This document shows positions 1 to 9,512 of a stretch of 64,000 nt of DNA, in pieces; within the stretch, counting starts at the first letter, position 1; every line of letters starts with the position of its first letter. The stretch covers positions 1,679,001 to 1,743,000 of the forward strand of contig NC_054690.1 in assembly GCF_011074885.1 (NCBI RefSeq). Direction: 5' to 3'. The DNA is from Brettanomyces bruxellensis. Its lineage: Eukaryota > Ascomycota > Pichiomycetes > Pichiales > Pichiaceae. The notes beneath the pieces were generated by a model, which searched no databases, had not been told where the DNA came from, and saw only the letters and a program-made list of their open reading frames with translations. Made by a program: the position numbers and the translations under genes.

Positions 1-3000
1 TGACATTGTTGAAGTCTCTATCGTCGAAATTCGGCGAGCAGCTTGAGGCAAACCGGAATGTGGTCCAGAACAATGCCACCGAGACGTTTGTGATTCCATC
101 AAACTGCTATCTCGCAAATCCATGGCTGGTGAAGAAAGGTGAGGAGCCTAGAGCAGACTTGGGAAGAAGCCAGTACTCTTATTTGCATTACGACTTGAAA
201 GGTGACACTGTTACAGACTGGAACCAGCAATTTCAGGATCTGAGAGATCTGCCACAGAGTTCTCTGCAGGAAGCTATCAATAAGGATGAGGTGTTGAACA
301 ATCTTACGTTTGAGTTCACAACTGCAGCCGTTCAGGGTGCCATTGCAACCATCAAGGGAGATATTGCTCCAATGAACCCGGAGGAACCCGAGAAAAACCA
401 CATTTTCTTGAAGAACGGCATCTTCTACTCGTTCCCAACGGACTTGACTAAGGAATTCGCCAAATCTGGAGGTGATGAGGCTGCCAGAGTCGCTGCAGCA
501 CGTGACTTGGCGTCTGTCCGGCTTCTCAACAAGATGAACATTCCTGGAATCACCTACTTGATGACCACAATTGTAGATTACTGTGGCCACCGTGTTGTTT
601 GCCAGACTCCGGCCCCAGGTATATTCACAAAGGTGCCAGAGGAGTCTGAGGCAGCAAACTCGGATTCAGCATTTCCAGAAATCATCAAGCACGGAGTTGT
701 TGGCCAGGGAAAAGTATTGCTTACAGATGCCGGAATCCAGAAGAAGATGGAGGCGGTTGCAGACGAATTCCACTTAAAGACCCACAAGGTGTGGATCGGA
801 ACTGGAAAGGACACCTCTGAGTTCAACACCTACTCCAGGACTAAAGGTGTGAAAGGTACCGATGGAAGAGACTACATGATTGATTTGTACCGGACGACAC
901 CTTTGGATATCGAGTTTATCGACAAGTACTACGATCCATCGAAGAAAGACTCCTATCCACTCGGCGAGGTCACGTTAAGACACGAAGCTGTGGATGAATG
1001 GTGGAGAAGACAGGCCTCAGTTGCCGTCCGGAAGGAGGCAGAGCGTCTTGAGAGGGAGAAGAAGGATGAAGATGCAGATAAGACCAAAGAAGCCGAGAAG
1101 CAGACCATTGCTGTTGATCCTAAGCTGTTCTCCTTGAATCCAGATGCATTTTCACTACCGGAAGCACCTACCAAGGAGCTTGAGGCTGAGCAGAAGAAAG
1201 ACGAGGATGAGGTCAGAGAGGCCTCGAAGTTCGTCCAGAATGTTCTAATTCCGGAATTCCTCGAGGAGTTCGAGAAGACAGACACGTTCCTTCCATTGGA
1301 TGGTGCCCACCTGGCCTCTATAATGCACGATCAGGGAATCAACATGCGGTATCTTGGTGTTATCACGAGATTGATCGATGAGAGAATCGAGAAAATTTCG
1401 AAGGAGAAGGAGGAAAGAGCTGCAAAGATTGCAAAGGAGAATGTGGTGATCGCTGCGGAACTCGAGAAGGAGGAGAAGGAGGTCACAGAGGAGATGAAAA
1501 AGGTGATGCAGACCAAGAAGGGCGATGAGGCCCGGAAGGAAATTGCGAAATTGCAAGAAAAGCAGCAGAAGAAAGAGGAGGAAAGACAGAAGAAGCAGTC
1601 CACAGACATCTCTTCAAGCGATGCTGCATACTCGCTACGCACTGTCAAGCGTATCTGCATCGAGGAGGCTGTTTCTCGGTCCACAAAGCACTACTTGAGG
1701 CAGGCTTTGAGCAAGACTCCACTAGTTTTTGCACCCTATGTGATCTCGCACGTCCACAACTGTCTTTTGACACCATCGGGTGGCCCAGAAGTGCAGGCTG
1801 CAAAGATTGATCCCGAGCTTAAGGAACTTTACGATTTGGATGAGGTGGCACCGGTTTTGAAGAAGTCTGCACAGGACGTGCTTTCCGAAATTGCGGAAAT
1901 TGCACACACCAGGTTCAGACTCGAGCTCTCCGAGGGTTGGGCCACAAAGCTCCACCCATTGGTGGTGATGTCAAACATTGCAAAGAAGTTTGGCATTCAG
2001 TGGAAGAGCAGAGAGTATGCATTCACAGCAGAAAAGCTGGAGAAGCAGATTTCTGCAGCAAAGGAGGCCGTTGGAGAGGCCAAGGCGCAGGCAGAATCTC
2101 AGGATGCGTTGAAGAAGAGCAGAAAGAGCAAGAAGAAGAATGGTAAGAAGCATCATCATCAATATCATCAGCATGCAGTTTCAGAGGCAGAAATCCAGAC
2201 CTCCGTGTTTGTGCCAGAGGACATCATTGGACTCGTTCCAATCATCAAAGACGCACCGTATGAGTCTACCACAGCCGCCAACATCTGGACTGCGGCAGTT
2301 GAGAACTCGCAGTCTTCGAAGAAACAGGCAGAGACACTTCAGCTCTTCCAGGAGGCTCTTGCAACCTTCGAGCAGATATACGGAAGCATTCATCCGTTGA
2401 CGGCATCTGCAGTTTCGGATCTCTCTCGAGTTCTTTCGAAGCTGGACCAGGCTTCAGGGGCTGTTGGGTTGCAACGCAAGGCATTCCAGATTACAGAAAG
2501 GATCTGGGGTGTCGATTCATACCGTGCAGTTCTTGCCTTGAACCGGATGGCACTTTACGAGACGGAAAATGGACAATATGCGGATGCGTTGAAGATCTAC
2601 AGGCGTGCTTTGAACCACTGGCTTGTTTCCTATGGCGATGAAAGCCACCCAACAGTGTTGAGCACACTGTCTTCGATAGCAGTCATACTCCAGAACCTCA
2701 AGTTGAACGAGGAGGCCTCGAAAGTCTTCCAGAAGGCGATCGACGTGAGCGATCGGACACATGGCGTTGATGCTGACGTGTCAGGATTGCTTCACTTCCA
2801 GCTTGCCCAGACTTTGATAGCCCAGAACAAGTCTGCAGAGGCTGCTGCTGAGTGTGAGAAGGCATACGAGATTTTCAAACCGGTTCTTGGTTTGAACAAT
2901 GTGTTCACATCTCAGGCGAGAAACTGGTCCCGGGGCCTCCGCAACTATATGGCAGAGGCCAAGATCAGGCAGGAGTATGTGAAGAAGATGGGCATGCAGA

Positions 3001-3194
3001 AGGAGAAGGAAGAGAGAAAGGGGAAGGAGGACAAGAAGGAGAAGGGGGGTAGAAAGTTGAAGCAGAAGGAGAAGAGAAAGAAGAACCAGGCGGAAGATTC
3101 GAACCCTGAGATCGCACAGAAGAGTGTTGATGAGATCATGAAGTACATCAACTCGGGTTCTGCACCTGAGAAGTCGAAGAAGCATCACAGTTGA
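1..3194 (+). CDS. CLU1: Clustered mitochondria protein CLU1 (TIF31), 3' part; 5' end outside window
   Basis: The frame is open from the left edge with no ATG at its beginning, so the gene starts before the window. About 1,063 C-terminal residues are visible; the family is usually near 1,280. The CLU domain is followed by charged, Lys/Glu-rich coiled coil (about residues 330-540), the segment beginning GWATKLHPLVVMSNIAKKFG, a His/Lys-rich linker and then tetratricopeptide-like repeats (about 780-960) of the type GSIHPLTASAVSDLSRVL. The tail is very lysine-rich. CLU1 proteins bind mRNAs for mitochondrial proteins, associate with eIF3 in yeast, and are needed for normal mitochondrial distribution. 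It converges on the Tudor-SN gene, with a 21-bp repeat between the two stops. Confidence 0.93.
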   Translation, partial: TLLKSLSSKFGEQLEANRNVVQNNATETFVIPSNCYLANPWLVKKGEEPRADLGRSQYSYLHYDLKGDTVTDWNQQFQDLRDLPQSSLQEAINKDEVLNNLTFEFTTAAVQGAIATIKGDIAPMNPEEPEKNHIFLKNGIFYSFPTDLTKEFAKSGGDEAARVAAARDLASVRLLNKMNIPGITYLMTTIVDYCGHRVVCQTPAPGIFTKVPEESEAANSDSAFPEIIKHGVVGQGKVLLTDAGIQKKMEAVADEFHLKTHKVWIGTGKDTSEFNTYSRTKGVKGTDGRDYMIDLYRTTPLDIEFIDKYYDPSKKDSYPLGEVTLRHEAVDEWWRRQASVAVRKEAERLEREKKDEDADKTKEAEKQTIAVDPKLFSLNPDAFSLPEAPTKELEAEQKKDEDEVREASKFVQNVLIPEFLEEFEKTDTFLPLDGAHLASIMHDQGINMRYLGVITRLIDERIEKISKEKEERAAKIAKENVVIAAELEKEEKEVTEEMKKVMQTKKGDEARKEIAKLQEKQQKKEEERQKKQSTDISSSDAAYSLRTVKRICIEEAVSRSTKHYLRQALSKTPLVFAPYVISHVHNCLLTPSGGPEVQAAKIDPELKELYDLDEVAPVLKKSAQDVLSEIAEIAHTRFRLELSEGWATKLHPLVVMSNIAKKFGIQWKSREYAFTAEKLEKQISAAKEAVGEAKAQAESQDALKKSRKSKKKNGKKHHHQYHQHAVSEAEIQTSVFVPEDIIGLVPIIKDAPYESTTAANIWTAAVENSQSSKKQAETLQLFQEALATFEQIYGSIHPLTASAVSDLSRVLSKLDQASGAVGLQRKAFQITERIWGVDSYRAVLALNRMALYETENGQYADALKIYRRALNHWLVSYGDESHPTVLSTLSSIAVILQNLKLNEEASKVFQKAIDVSDRTHGVDADVSGLLHFQLAQTLIAQNKSAEAAAECEKAYEIFKPVLGLNNVFTSQARNWSRGLRNYMAEAKIRQEYVKKMGMQKEKEERKGKEDKKEKGGRKLKQKEKRKKNQAEDSNPEIAQKSVDEIMKYINSGSAPEKSKKHHS

Positions 3195-3249
3195 GCATGA
3201 ATAAATATGCATTGCAGCGTTTACGGAGTATGAACAAATATGCATTGCA

Positions 3250-3325
3250 GCATTTGCCAAACATATTACAGCATTTGCCAAATATATTACAGCATGCTAA
3301 ATATATTACAGCATTTGTGACGTTT
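3250..3325. repeat. 21-bp AT-rich tandem repeat between convergent genes
   Basis: Units of about 21 bp begin with GCATTTGCCAAA and end in ATATTACA at 3250-3270, 3271-3291 and, shortened, 3292-3310. A related ATATGCATTGCAG motif precedes them twice (about 3205-3250). The repeat fills most of the 185-bp gap between the CLU1 and Tudor-SN stop codons, so it is probably transcribed as 3' UTR from one or both sides. Confidence 0.8.
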
Positions 3326-3379
3326 CTCTCTTATACATACATACGTTAGACTCTAGATAGTAAATAAACGTTTTTCCTC

Positions 3380-6046
3380 TTAGTTGTCGTCGTCCTCGAC
3401 ATCACCGTACTCCCAGCATCCGGCATGTGTAGCTCTGGCCGTATTTTCGAGCTTCAACAACGCAGAACGCTCACCTTGGAGAGCCTTTTCAAAAGATGCA
3501 AGGTGGTGCTTTTTCACAATGGCCCAGCCCTTCTGCACAAGCTCCTTGTTGATGGACCAGTCCGGATCCTTGGCAATTGCAGCGGTATCATAGAGCTCGA
3601 CGTCCATCTCTACACCAGCAGCAGGGTTGGCGAAAGTCTCGCATGCAACAACTTGCTGGTCGAGAACTTTGTCCTCCAAGTAGTACTGGGCCTCCTGCCT
3701 GTACTCAGGCTGGGATTCCGGAGGGAACGAGATGAGCGACAGCTGCACAATGTGAGCCTGCGGCTTGTAGGTGGTGGCCGAGAACTCGGAACCGACAATT
3801 TCCTTGAGATCGGAAAGCTTGAGAGTCTCGATGGTGCCGTAGTCGATCTGGAGGATTTGGTACTCACCAGGGTTCGAACCGCGGCCCAGCACTTTCCCCC
3901 TGTAGTACTTTCCATTCTGCGAGAACTTGGAGGCCACAATCTGGCCTCTGCGAGGGTTAGCCGACAAAGCGGGCCAGGAGGACGATGCAGCATGGAATTT
4001 CTGCATGAAGGCCTTCAACTTGAGCCTCTGCGAGTCCAGGAACTGGATTGCAACGCGGCCATCTGCGAACACCTCGGAAACTTTGGCATCGTAGTACTTT
4101 TTCACGATCTTCAAAGCTGCAACACCTTGCTGCAACGACTCCAAGTTGGCCTCGGCTTCCGCAGCCTCGTCGTAGTTCTGCCAGACACCCTTTCGGGCGG
4201 ATTTCGCGGCAGATTCCGCAGCCAGAAGCTCATCTCCGTGGTGTGTTTGTGCGACAGACCGCTCGTGGCACTTGGCGAAACCATCTTCTAGAAGTGAGAC
4301 CTGGAACGGTGCCGAGGACCCGGCAAGGTACAAATTGCCGATGAACCCACCCTGGCGGTCCACACCGTACACCTCGATACTCACATCGCGCTGGGTGGTT
4401 TTCCTGGCCGTGAGTGCAAACGCCTTTTTGTTCAAGTCGCTGTCCCTGTCCCTGTCGTCTGCAGAATGGCCCTCGAGACCTCCTAGCACCAAAACTAGCC
4501 GGACACTCTCCGCGGGGACATCAACGCGGAACCTCGTCGGAGAAAGAGCCCTCTCGACGACACCGGCGACCCGGCCGTGGTGCTCAAGCGTGAAGAGATA
4601 CCGGTGGGCCTTTGCAGAGCTCTCGGAGGCATCAACCACACGCCGGGTTTCCGGTGGCTCGCCGTAAAATCCAACATGCTGCTTTTTGGCCTCTGCCTCC
4701 TGCTCCACCATCCGGTCCCAGTACTCGGGGAACTCGCTTCCGTCCACCCGCCGCCTTAACACGTACGCCAATCCGGCACTCACGATTTCCTCCGATAGAT
4801 TCTTCGATCCATGATGCACGATTGTCACCATCGGTCTTTCCTCAAACTGGTCTGTGGCCGGCCTCACGAACTCCACCGTGCACCTCACCTTCTTACCGAT
4901 CACTCTGCCACGCACAAACTCCCGGGCTGCATCCACAAACGCCGAAGTTTTCTCATCTGACTGCCGGGGGCCCCGGAGGTACGCCAGCTGGCACACAATC
5001 GACTTTCCCGCCTTCGACTCCAACTCCAGCGTGTCCGCAGAGATTACCCGGACCACAGTGGCCGAGAAACTGCCGCCTGCTGAAAGTTTCGCCTCACCAA
5101 CACCGGCAGAATCCTTTTCCAGCTGCCTTTTTTCCTTGGATGCCTTCCAGAGCCGCTTTCCGGCACCCATAGCCGATCTTTCGGCCTTCCGGAGCACCGC
5201 CATGCCCTTCGACCCGATCATCTCCGACTGCCAGTCCGCGATCTCCGCGTATCCCTCCTCTAGCAGCCGGTCCGAGATGTTACCGGACGGATGCACAATT
5301 TTGGCAATTAAGACACCAGATGCCGATTCTCCCAACACACACACCCCGACCTGCGTGCCAAGAAGCCTATCCTCGACGAAGAACTTCGCCCCGTCCGCAT
5401 AAGGCTCCGAGGGCCCCCCGTCTTTGCCCCCGGTGCGTGGACACTTGATTCCCGCAATAAGGACTGGAATCACCGCCTGCTGCCGCGGGGATCCCCCCAA
5501 AAGCAGCCGGACAATCACCCGGTCGCCGCTGATCACTCTCTCGACAATTGCCGGGATCGCACGAACTGCAGACCGGCCGATCTGGGCCTCTGTGGGCCTC
5601 GAAACCATCTCAATAGGCTCCACATCTGAAGACCACATTCCGGCCTTCTCTTTTTTTGCCAACGCCTCCGCGTCCCGAAGTTTCTCCATCTCCGGGTCCT
5701 CCTCCTCCGCCTCCCCGCTTCCCAGGTTGCCCCGGAGACGCGCACCTCCCTTTTCCAACACATATTGGATCAACGAGGAAAAAACTGGCGACGACACATC
5801 TCCGAACTCTCTGTCCCCGGTTCGACCCTCGTACATCACCCAAAACCGGATCGGCTTGCCCACGAGCAGCTTCCGCAAAAGCTCGCGTGACTCGAATGCG
5901 TACTTCTCGTTGCTTTGGAGTCTGGGGGCCTGTATGTGTGCCAAAGTGAGGATTCTCTCCTGGTGGCTTTTTCCACCAACTGGACTTAGGACCAAAGTAT
6001 CCCCGGAAAGGACGTTTTTGACTTTTGCTGCAAACACTTTAGGCAT
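3380..6046 (-). CDS. Tudor-SN (staphylococcal nuclease domain-containing protein 1, SND1-like)
   Basis: The 888-residue product has the family layout. Four staphylococcal-nuclease-like OB folds lie near residues 1-140, 160-310, 325-480 and 495-640, each opening with a VxxVxSGDTLxL-type strand (VKNVLSGDTLVL, VERVISGDRVIV, VVRVISADTLEL). A Tudor domain follows near 690-780 (GQIVASKFSQNGKYYRGKVL), embedded in a fifth, split SN fold. Tudor-SN proteins are RNA-binding cofactors or nucleases linked to transcription, splicing, stress granules and small RNAs. I start at the ATG at 6046 (MPKVFAAKVKNV) because the open frame upstream has no ATG and looks unlike the family. Saccharomyces cerevisiae lacks this gene. 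The gene is GC-rich by eye. Confidence 0.9.
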   Translation of the reverse strand: MPKVFAAKVKNVLSGDTLVLSPVGGKSHQERILTLAHIQAPRLQSNEKYAFESRELLRKLLVGKPIRFWVMYEGRTGDREFGDVSSPVFSSLIQYVLEKGGARLRGNLGSGEAEEEDPEMEKLRDAEALAKKEKAGMWSSDVEPIEMVSRPTEAQIGRSAVRAIPAIVERVISGDRVIVRLLLGGSPRQQAVIPVLIAGIKCPRTGGKDGGPSEPYADGAKFFVEDRLLGTQVGVCVLGESASGVLIAKIVHPSGNISDRLLEEGYAEIADWQSEMIGSKGMAVLRKAERSAMGAGKRLWKASKEKRQLEKDSAGVGEAKLSAGGSFSATVVRVISADTLELESKAGKSIVCQLAYLRGPRQSDEKTSAFVDAAREFVRGRVIGKKVRCTVEFVRPATDQFEERPMVTIVHHGSKNLSEEIVSAGLAYVLRRRVDGSEFPEYWDRMVEQEAEAKKQHVGFYGEPPETRRVVDASESSAKAHRYLFTLEHHGRVAGVVERALSPTRFRVDVPAESVRLVLVLGGLEGHSADDRDRDSDLNKKAFALTARKTTQRDVSIEVYGVDRQGGFIGNLYLAGSSAPFQVSLLEDGFAKCHERSVAQTHHGDELLAAESAAKSARKGVWQNYDEAAEAEANLESLQQGVAALKIVKKYYDAKVSEVFADGRVAIQFLDSQRLKLKAFMQKFHAASSSWPALSANPRRGQIVASKFSQNGKYYRGKVLGRGSNPGEYQILQIDYGTIETLKLSDLKEIVGSEFSATTYKPQAHIVQLSLISFPPESQPEYRQEAQYYLEDKVLDQQVVACETFANPAAGVEMDVELYDTAAIAKDPDWSINKELVQKGWAIVKKHHLASFEKALQGERSALLKLENTARATHAGCWEYGDVEDDDN

Positions 6047-6455
6047 CCTAGATCGCTGTGTAACCAATGACTGATTGAAAGTTGCGGAAAAAACGAAATT
6101 TGCTGTCCGATACCAATGCAATGCTGATTGCTTATCCCTCCTATCTATGTACACGTAGCGCGAAATTTCGAGGACTGTAAGTGGACTGCTGAAAAATTGG
6201 AAATTCCCACTTCTCAATTCCCACCTCTCAAAATTCCTGGCCAATTAATTCCCGATCTCATCATTTCTCGAATTTCCACCCCACACTTTTTTTTCCACAC
6301 TGTCAAAGACGGGACCAGACTGGTGCCACACTAATACTGTGCCATACATTCTTCACAAACAGGTCGCATTAGATCACACAAGGAGACGATGATGAAGAAA
6401 GTGGAAGATAAACTTTTTATTATTAGATACTATATCATTGCCAGTACTTTCATAC
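6047..6455. promoter_or_regulatory. Intergenic: Tudor-SN promoter and TRS85 3' region
   Basis: These 409 bp separate the Tudor-SN start codon from the TRS85 stop codon, both minus strand. I see no gene, tRNA or repeat. The part next to 6046 must hold the Tudor-SN promoter; a short A/T-rich stretch (6405-6440) lies next to the TRS85 stop. Confidence 0.6.
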
Positions 6456-8726
6456 CTACTCTAAAGACGCCTTAAGCGCCACAAAAAGACTCCCCTTACG
6501 ATATGGCCATGCAACAGTTGACTCGGGGCCAAGATGAAATGTCTGTCGAAGTTCGTTTTCTATGTACCAAAGAACCAGAGTCACTTGAGTGCGATTAATG
6601 ACTGGATCAAGCGTTTTGGCACAAAGTAGCATCCATAAAATGGATTTCCTGGATCTCGAAGCCCCAAAATGAGACGTAGGAGTGAATGTCAGCTTCTCAG
6701 GGTTGAATTCCGTGTAATACGACTTTCTCTGTAGTCGATTGTCTTCCTCACTGCCGGATACGCCAGGCTTATCATTGCAGTAGTAAATATACGAAAGTCG
6801 CTGCATCAACACACCAGTACACACGTTATCGACCAATTTCGAGTCGACTAACCGCTTGAATAGCTTCTGGGATTCGATAAAGCAAGCCTCCGAAGATAAA
6901 GCATATCTTGAGAACAGCCTTTCGTGGCAATATGCGACGGATTGGCCTAGTACAAGAAAAAGCTCGGCTGTCACTAGTGTCAACCTGATAGTGTACGTTT
7001 TCAAGCTGCATCTAGAAAGATATGAGTAGAACGAGGAGTCGAGAAAGGGAGCAATGACATCACTTACAATCTTTGCAGTTATGCCACTCACTCGTTTTCC
7101 ATCAGTTGCCTTCTCAAGTGGGTTCACTTTACAGCTTGCTCCCAGAAGCAACGATACTATCATGAACTCCTGCAATGAGGAAAGGTACCCGTATGCCCGA
7201 TCGGCGAGATACTGCTTTTTGAGCATTTCGTACACCGTGTACGCGTTTTTGTAGTCTCTCATCATGAAGTACCAGTCACCAAGTCTCCTTAGGAACACAA
7301 AAGGTGAAGCGGACGGATAGTATCCCTGCTGAGCATTGTAAAGAGTTGAATCCGCATCCCCTGCTCCACTCTCAGAGCTCTCACTTTTCTCCTTGCCGTA
7401 CCCAAACGAGAAAAACGACCGATGGCTGGAGTTCGAGCCCCACAGTCTACCAGCACCGAGTAAACGACCTGTTAGACTTTTCCTGGGCACAACGTACTCT
7501 ACGTGCCACTTCTGTATCTTCCGACGTAGAAAAGGCACCATTTTTTTGTAAACAATCGTATCTACTGCCGAGTGAATGGGCTTGGCAACTTTCTTGGCGA
7601 TTTCAACAGAAAGCATAGAGTCCGGTCGTAACTTAGCCGCGGCTGCAAAATCTAAAGAGTCTGCATGTATTTTCTCCAGGGGAAGACCAGCATCAGAATT
7701 CGAGGCCTTTTCAAACGAGAAAGTACACCCTATGGAGTCTTCACCAAGAACAGACACACAGTAGTCCTGCAAGCCGGATAAAGCCTGGAACTGCTCCACT
7801 GCATCTGTATCCACCAAGATGAGAAACAAAGTCATCATGCACGAAGTGTCCAACCACGGGAATCTCGCATGGAGATCTAGATATTTCCTCTTTTGGTCAG
7901 AGTACACTGCCTGGAGATCCCGAATCGTGATGTCCGCCGTTATAACAACGAGGTTGACAACCGGATGGTTGATAAACTCAAATGGTACGAGTGTGTTTGA
8001 CGAGGTTGCTTTCGATAGCATTGACAAATATATTGATCCCTCTAATTGTTCCACTTGCACTTTTGAATCTTGTATCTTTGAATCTTGCACCTTTGAATCT
8101 TGCACCTTTGAATCTTGCACCTTTGAATCTTGCACCTTTGAATCTTGCACCTTTGAATTCTGCACCTTTGAATTCTGCACCTTTGAATCTTGTACCTTTG
8201 AACCTTCCGACTCCAAATCTTTGGCATTCCACGAAAAAGACCTTGCGTTTGTGTAGAAACTGGTCTTTTCGATCTCTCTGTTGACCCTGTCCATATGCCT
8301 CGAAACAGTATTGGTCAATACATGCTCACCATAAAGCTCTGGAAACCGGCCGGCCGGCTTTTCTGGAGCGGACTGGCCTTGGAACGAGCCTTTATTTGCG
8401 TCTTGTGTTTCAATTATGTGCTCTATCGAGTCCACAAACTTGATTACTATGCGATTGGGCTCTCCCTTGTCGGATGGGAGGCAGAAATCGGAATCTGCCA
8501 AATCATACTCAAAGAACCGCAGAAACGACAAGAAATTAGAGAACCCATAATTGCGGGCAACATGATCAGCGGTTGGTGAACTGTGAACGCTGACTTTGGG
8601 ACAGTATCCTTTGAGTATTGCCTGCCTAGCGATTAAAGATGAAACACCTGTAAAATCTGGAGCAATTAGACTATTTACCTGCTTGGCGTACTTTGTATCC
8701 AGAATTGACCAGTTTGATGTCGCCAT
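6456..8726 (-). CDS. TRS85: TRAPPIII subunit Trs85 (TRAPPC8-like)
   Basis: The 756-residue protein begins with an ATG at 8726. The N-terminal region (NSLIAPDFTGVSSLIARQAI) and the central block FVFLRRLGDWYFMMRDYKNA, followed by helical TPR-like segments, match the Trs85/TRAPPC8 family. Trs85 directs the TRAPP complex, the guanine-nucleotide exchange factor for Ypt1/Rab1, to autophagosome formation sites and endosome-Golgi traffic. The residues encoded by 8056-8205 are ten tandem SKVQD-like pentapeptides inserted between the first conserved block and the next; they look like a dispensable low-complexity insertion. The length is similar to S. cerevisiae Trs85 (about 700). Confidence 0.85.
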   Translation of the reverse strand: MATSNWSILDTKYAKQVNSLIAPDFTGVSSLIARQAILKGYCPKVSVHSSPTADHVARNYGFSNFLSFLRFFEYDLADSDFCLPSDKGEPNRIVIKFVDSIEHIIETQDANKGSFQGQSAPEKPAGRFPELYGEHVLTNTVSRHMDRVNREIEKTSFYTNARSFSWNAKDLESEGSKVQDSKVQNSKVQNSKVQDSKVQDSKVQDSKVQDSKVQDSKIQDSKVQVEQLEGSIYLSMLSKATSSNTLVPFEFINHPVVNLVVITADITIRDLQAVYSDQKRKYLDLHARFPWLDTSCMMTLFLILVDTDAVEQFQALSGLQDYCVSVLGEDSIGCTFSFEKASNSDAGLPLEKIHADSLDFAAAAKLRPDSMLSVEIAKKVAKPIHSAVDTIVYKKMVPFLRRKIQKWHVEYVVPRKSLTGRLLGAGRLWGSNSSHRSFFSFGYGKEKSESSESGAGDADSTLYNAQQGYYPSASPFVFLRRLGDWYFMMRDYKNAYTVYEMLKKQYLADRAYGYLSSLQEFMIVSLLLGASCKVNPLEKATDGKRVSGITAKIVSDVIAPFLDSSFYSYLSRCSLKTYTIRLTLVTAELFLVLGQSVAYCHERLFSRYALSSEACFIESQKLFKRLVDSKLVDNVCTGVLMQRLSYIYYCNDKPGVSGSEEDNRLQRKSYYTEFNPEKLTFTPTSHFGASRSRKSILWMLLCAKTLDPVINRTQVTLVLWYIENELRQTFHLGPESTVAWPYRKGSLFVALKASLE
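8056..8205 (-). repeat. 15-bp x 10 coding minisatellite in TRS85 (SKVQD repeats)
   Basis: Ten units of 15 bp, plus-strand form TGCACCTTTGAATCT with a few substitutions, encode SKVQD/SKVQN/SKIQD in the TRS85 frame. The unit length is a multiple of three and contains no stop in several other frames on both strands, which explains the long antisense open frames here. Confidence 0.95.
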
Positions 8727-9512
8727 TCTGAAGGCGATATTGGTTTGGGCAAGAGGGCAAAGGGAATACTGAACAGAAAAGGAGGAAACACAGATTGGTC
8801 ATGTGGGATACATATTTACATGGTGGAAATGATGATGAAGCTACGACTTTTTTTTTGACTTTTTCAAAGGAGCGAAGGGAGCGAGGTAGGAGAATTAGGC
8901 ATGCTACTGGTAATAAAGTGTACTATGGTACCGATTAAAGGATACTACTAATAAAATTAAAGCATGCTATTGGTATTAAATTGAGAATGCTGATAGTACC
9001 AATTAAAGAATACTACTAATAAAATTAAAGCATGCTATTGGTATTAAATAGAGAATGCTGATAGTACCAATTAAAGAATACTACTAATAAAATAAAAACA
9101 TGTTAATAGTACTAAATAAGGTATCAGTAAGGTATGCTAATAGCTTTAAATAGAGAATGCTGATAGTACAAATATACGAATAGTATTAATCAAAGAATAA
9201 TAATAAATAAAACATGCAAATAGTACTTATCAAAGAATAATACTAAATAAAACATGCTAGTACTAAATTAAGCACACTATACTAAGAATACACTACCAGT
9301 TAAGAACCGATTTATTACAATATGTTAGAATACTCGGTAGGCAGACAGGAATAACCAACGATGCAAATATTATTAATCATCAATAAAAATGGAGCGAAAG
9401 AAAGAAAGAAATGGAAAATGTCCACGGATGGAATGCAGGAAGACCAAGGTTGCAGTAGACAAGCAACAAGCCAAAAAGTGTAAATACCAACGCGATCTAA
9501 CTCAGCGATCTC
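8727..9512. promoter_or_regulatory. Intergenic: TRS85 promoter and RAX2 3' region
   Basis: These 786 bp have no gene. The first 170 bp next to the TRS85 ATG would be its promoter and include a T tract near 8850. The remainder is dominated by the 68-bp tandem repeat and its decayed derivatives, full of TAGTACTA and TAATAAA-like words, up to about 9300. Confidence 0.6.
8899..9145. repeat. 68-bp AT-rich tandem repeat
   Basis: A 68-bp unit starting ATACTACTAATAAAATTAAA begins at 8942, 9010 and 9078. The first two copies are nearly identical and the third is diverged. A partial copy beginning GCATGCTACTGGTAATAAA precedes them at 8899, and decayed fragments continue to about 9300. The unit is not coding in any frame. 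Confidence 0.85.

Noticed and set aside
7819..8284. Open frames on both strands around the TRS85 repeat, with repeats such as NLAPL and FESCT
   Set aside because: The 15-bp unit is a multiple of three without stops in these frames, so they are by-products of the repeat.
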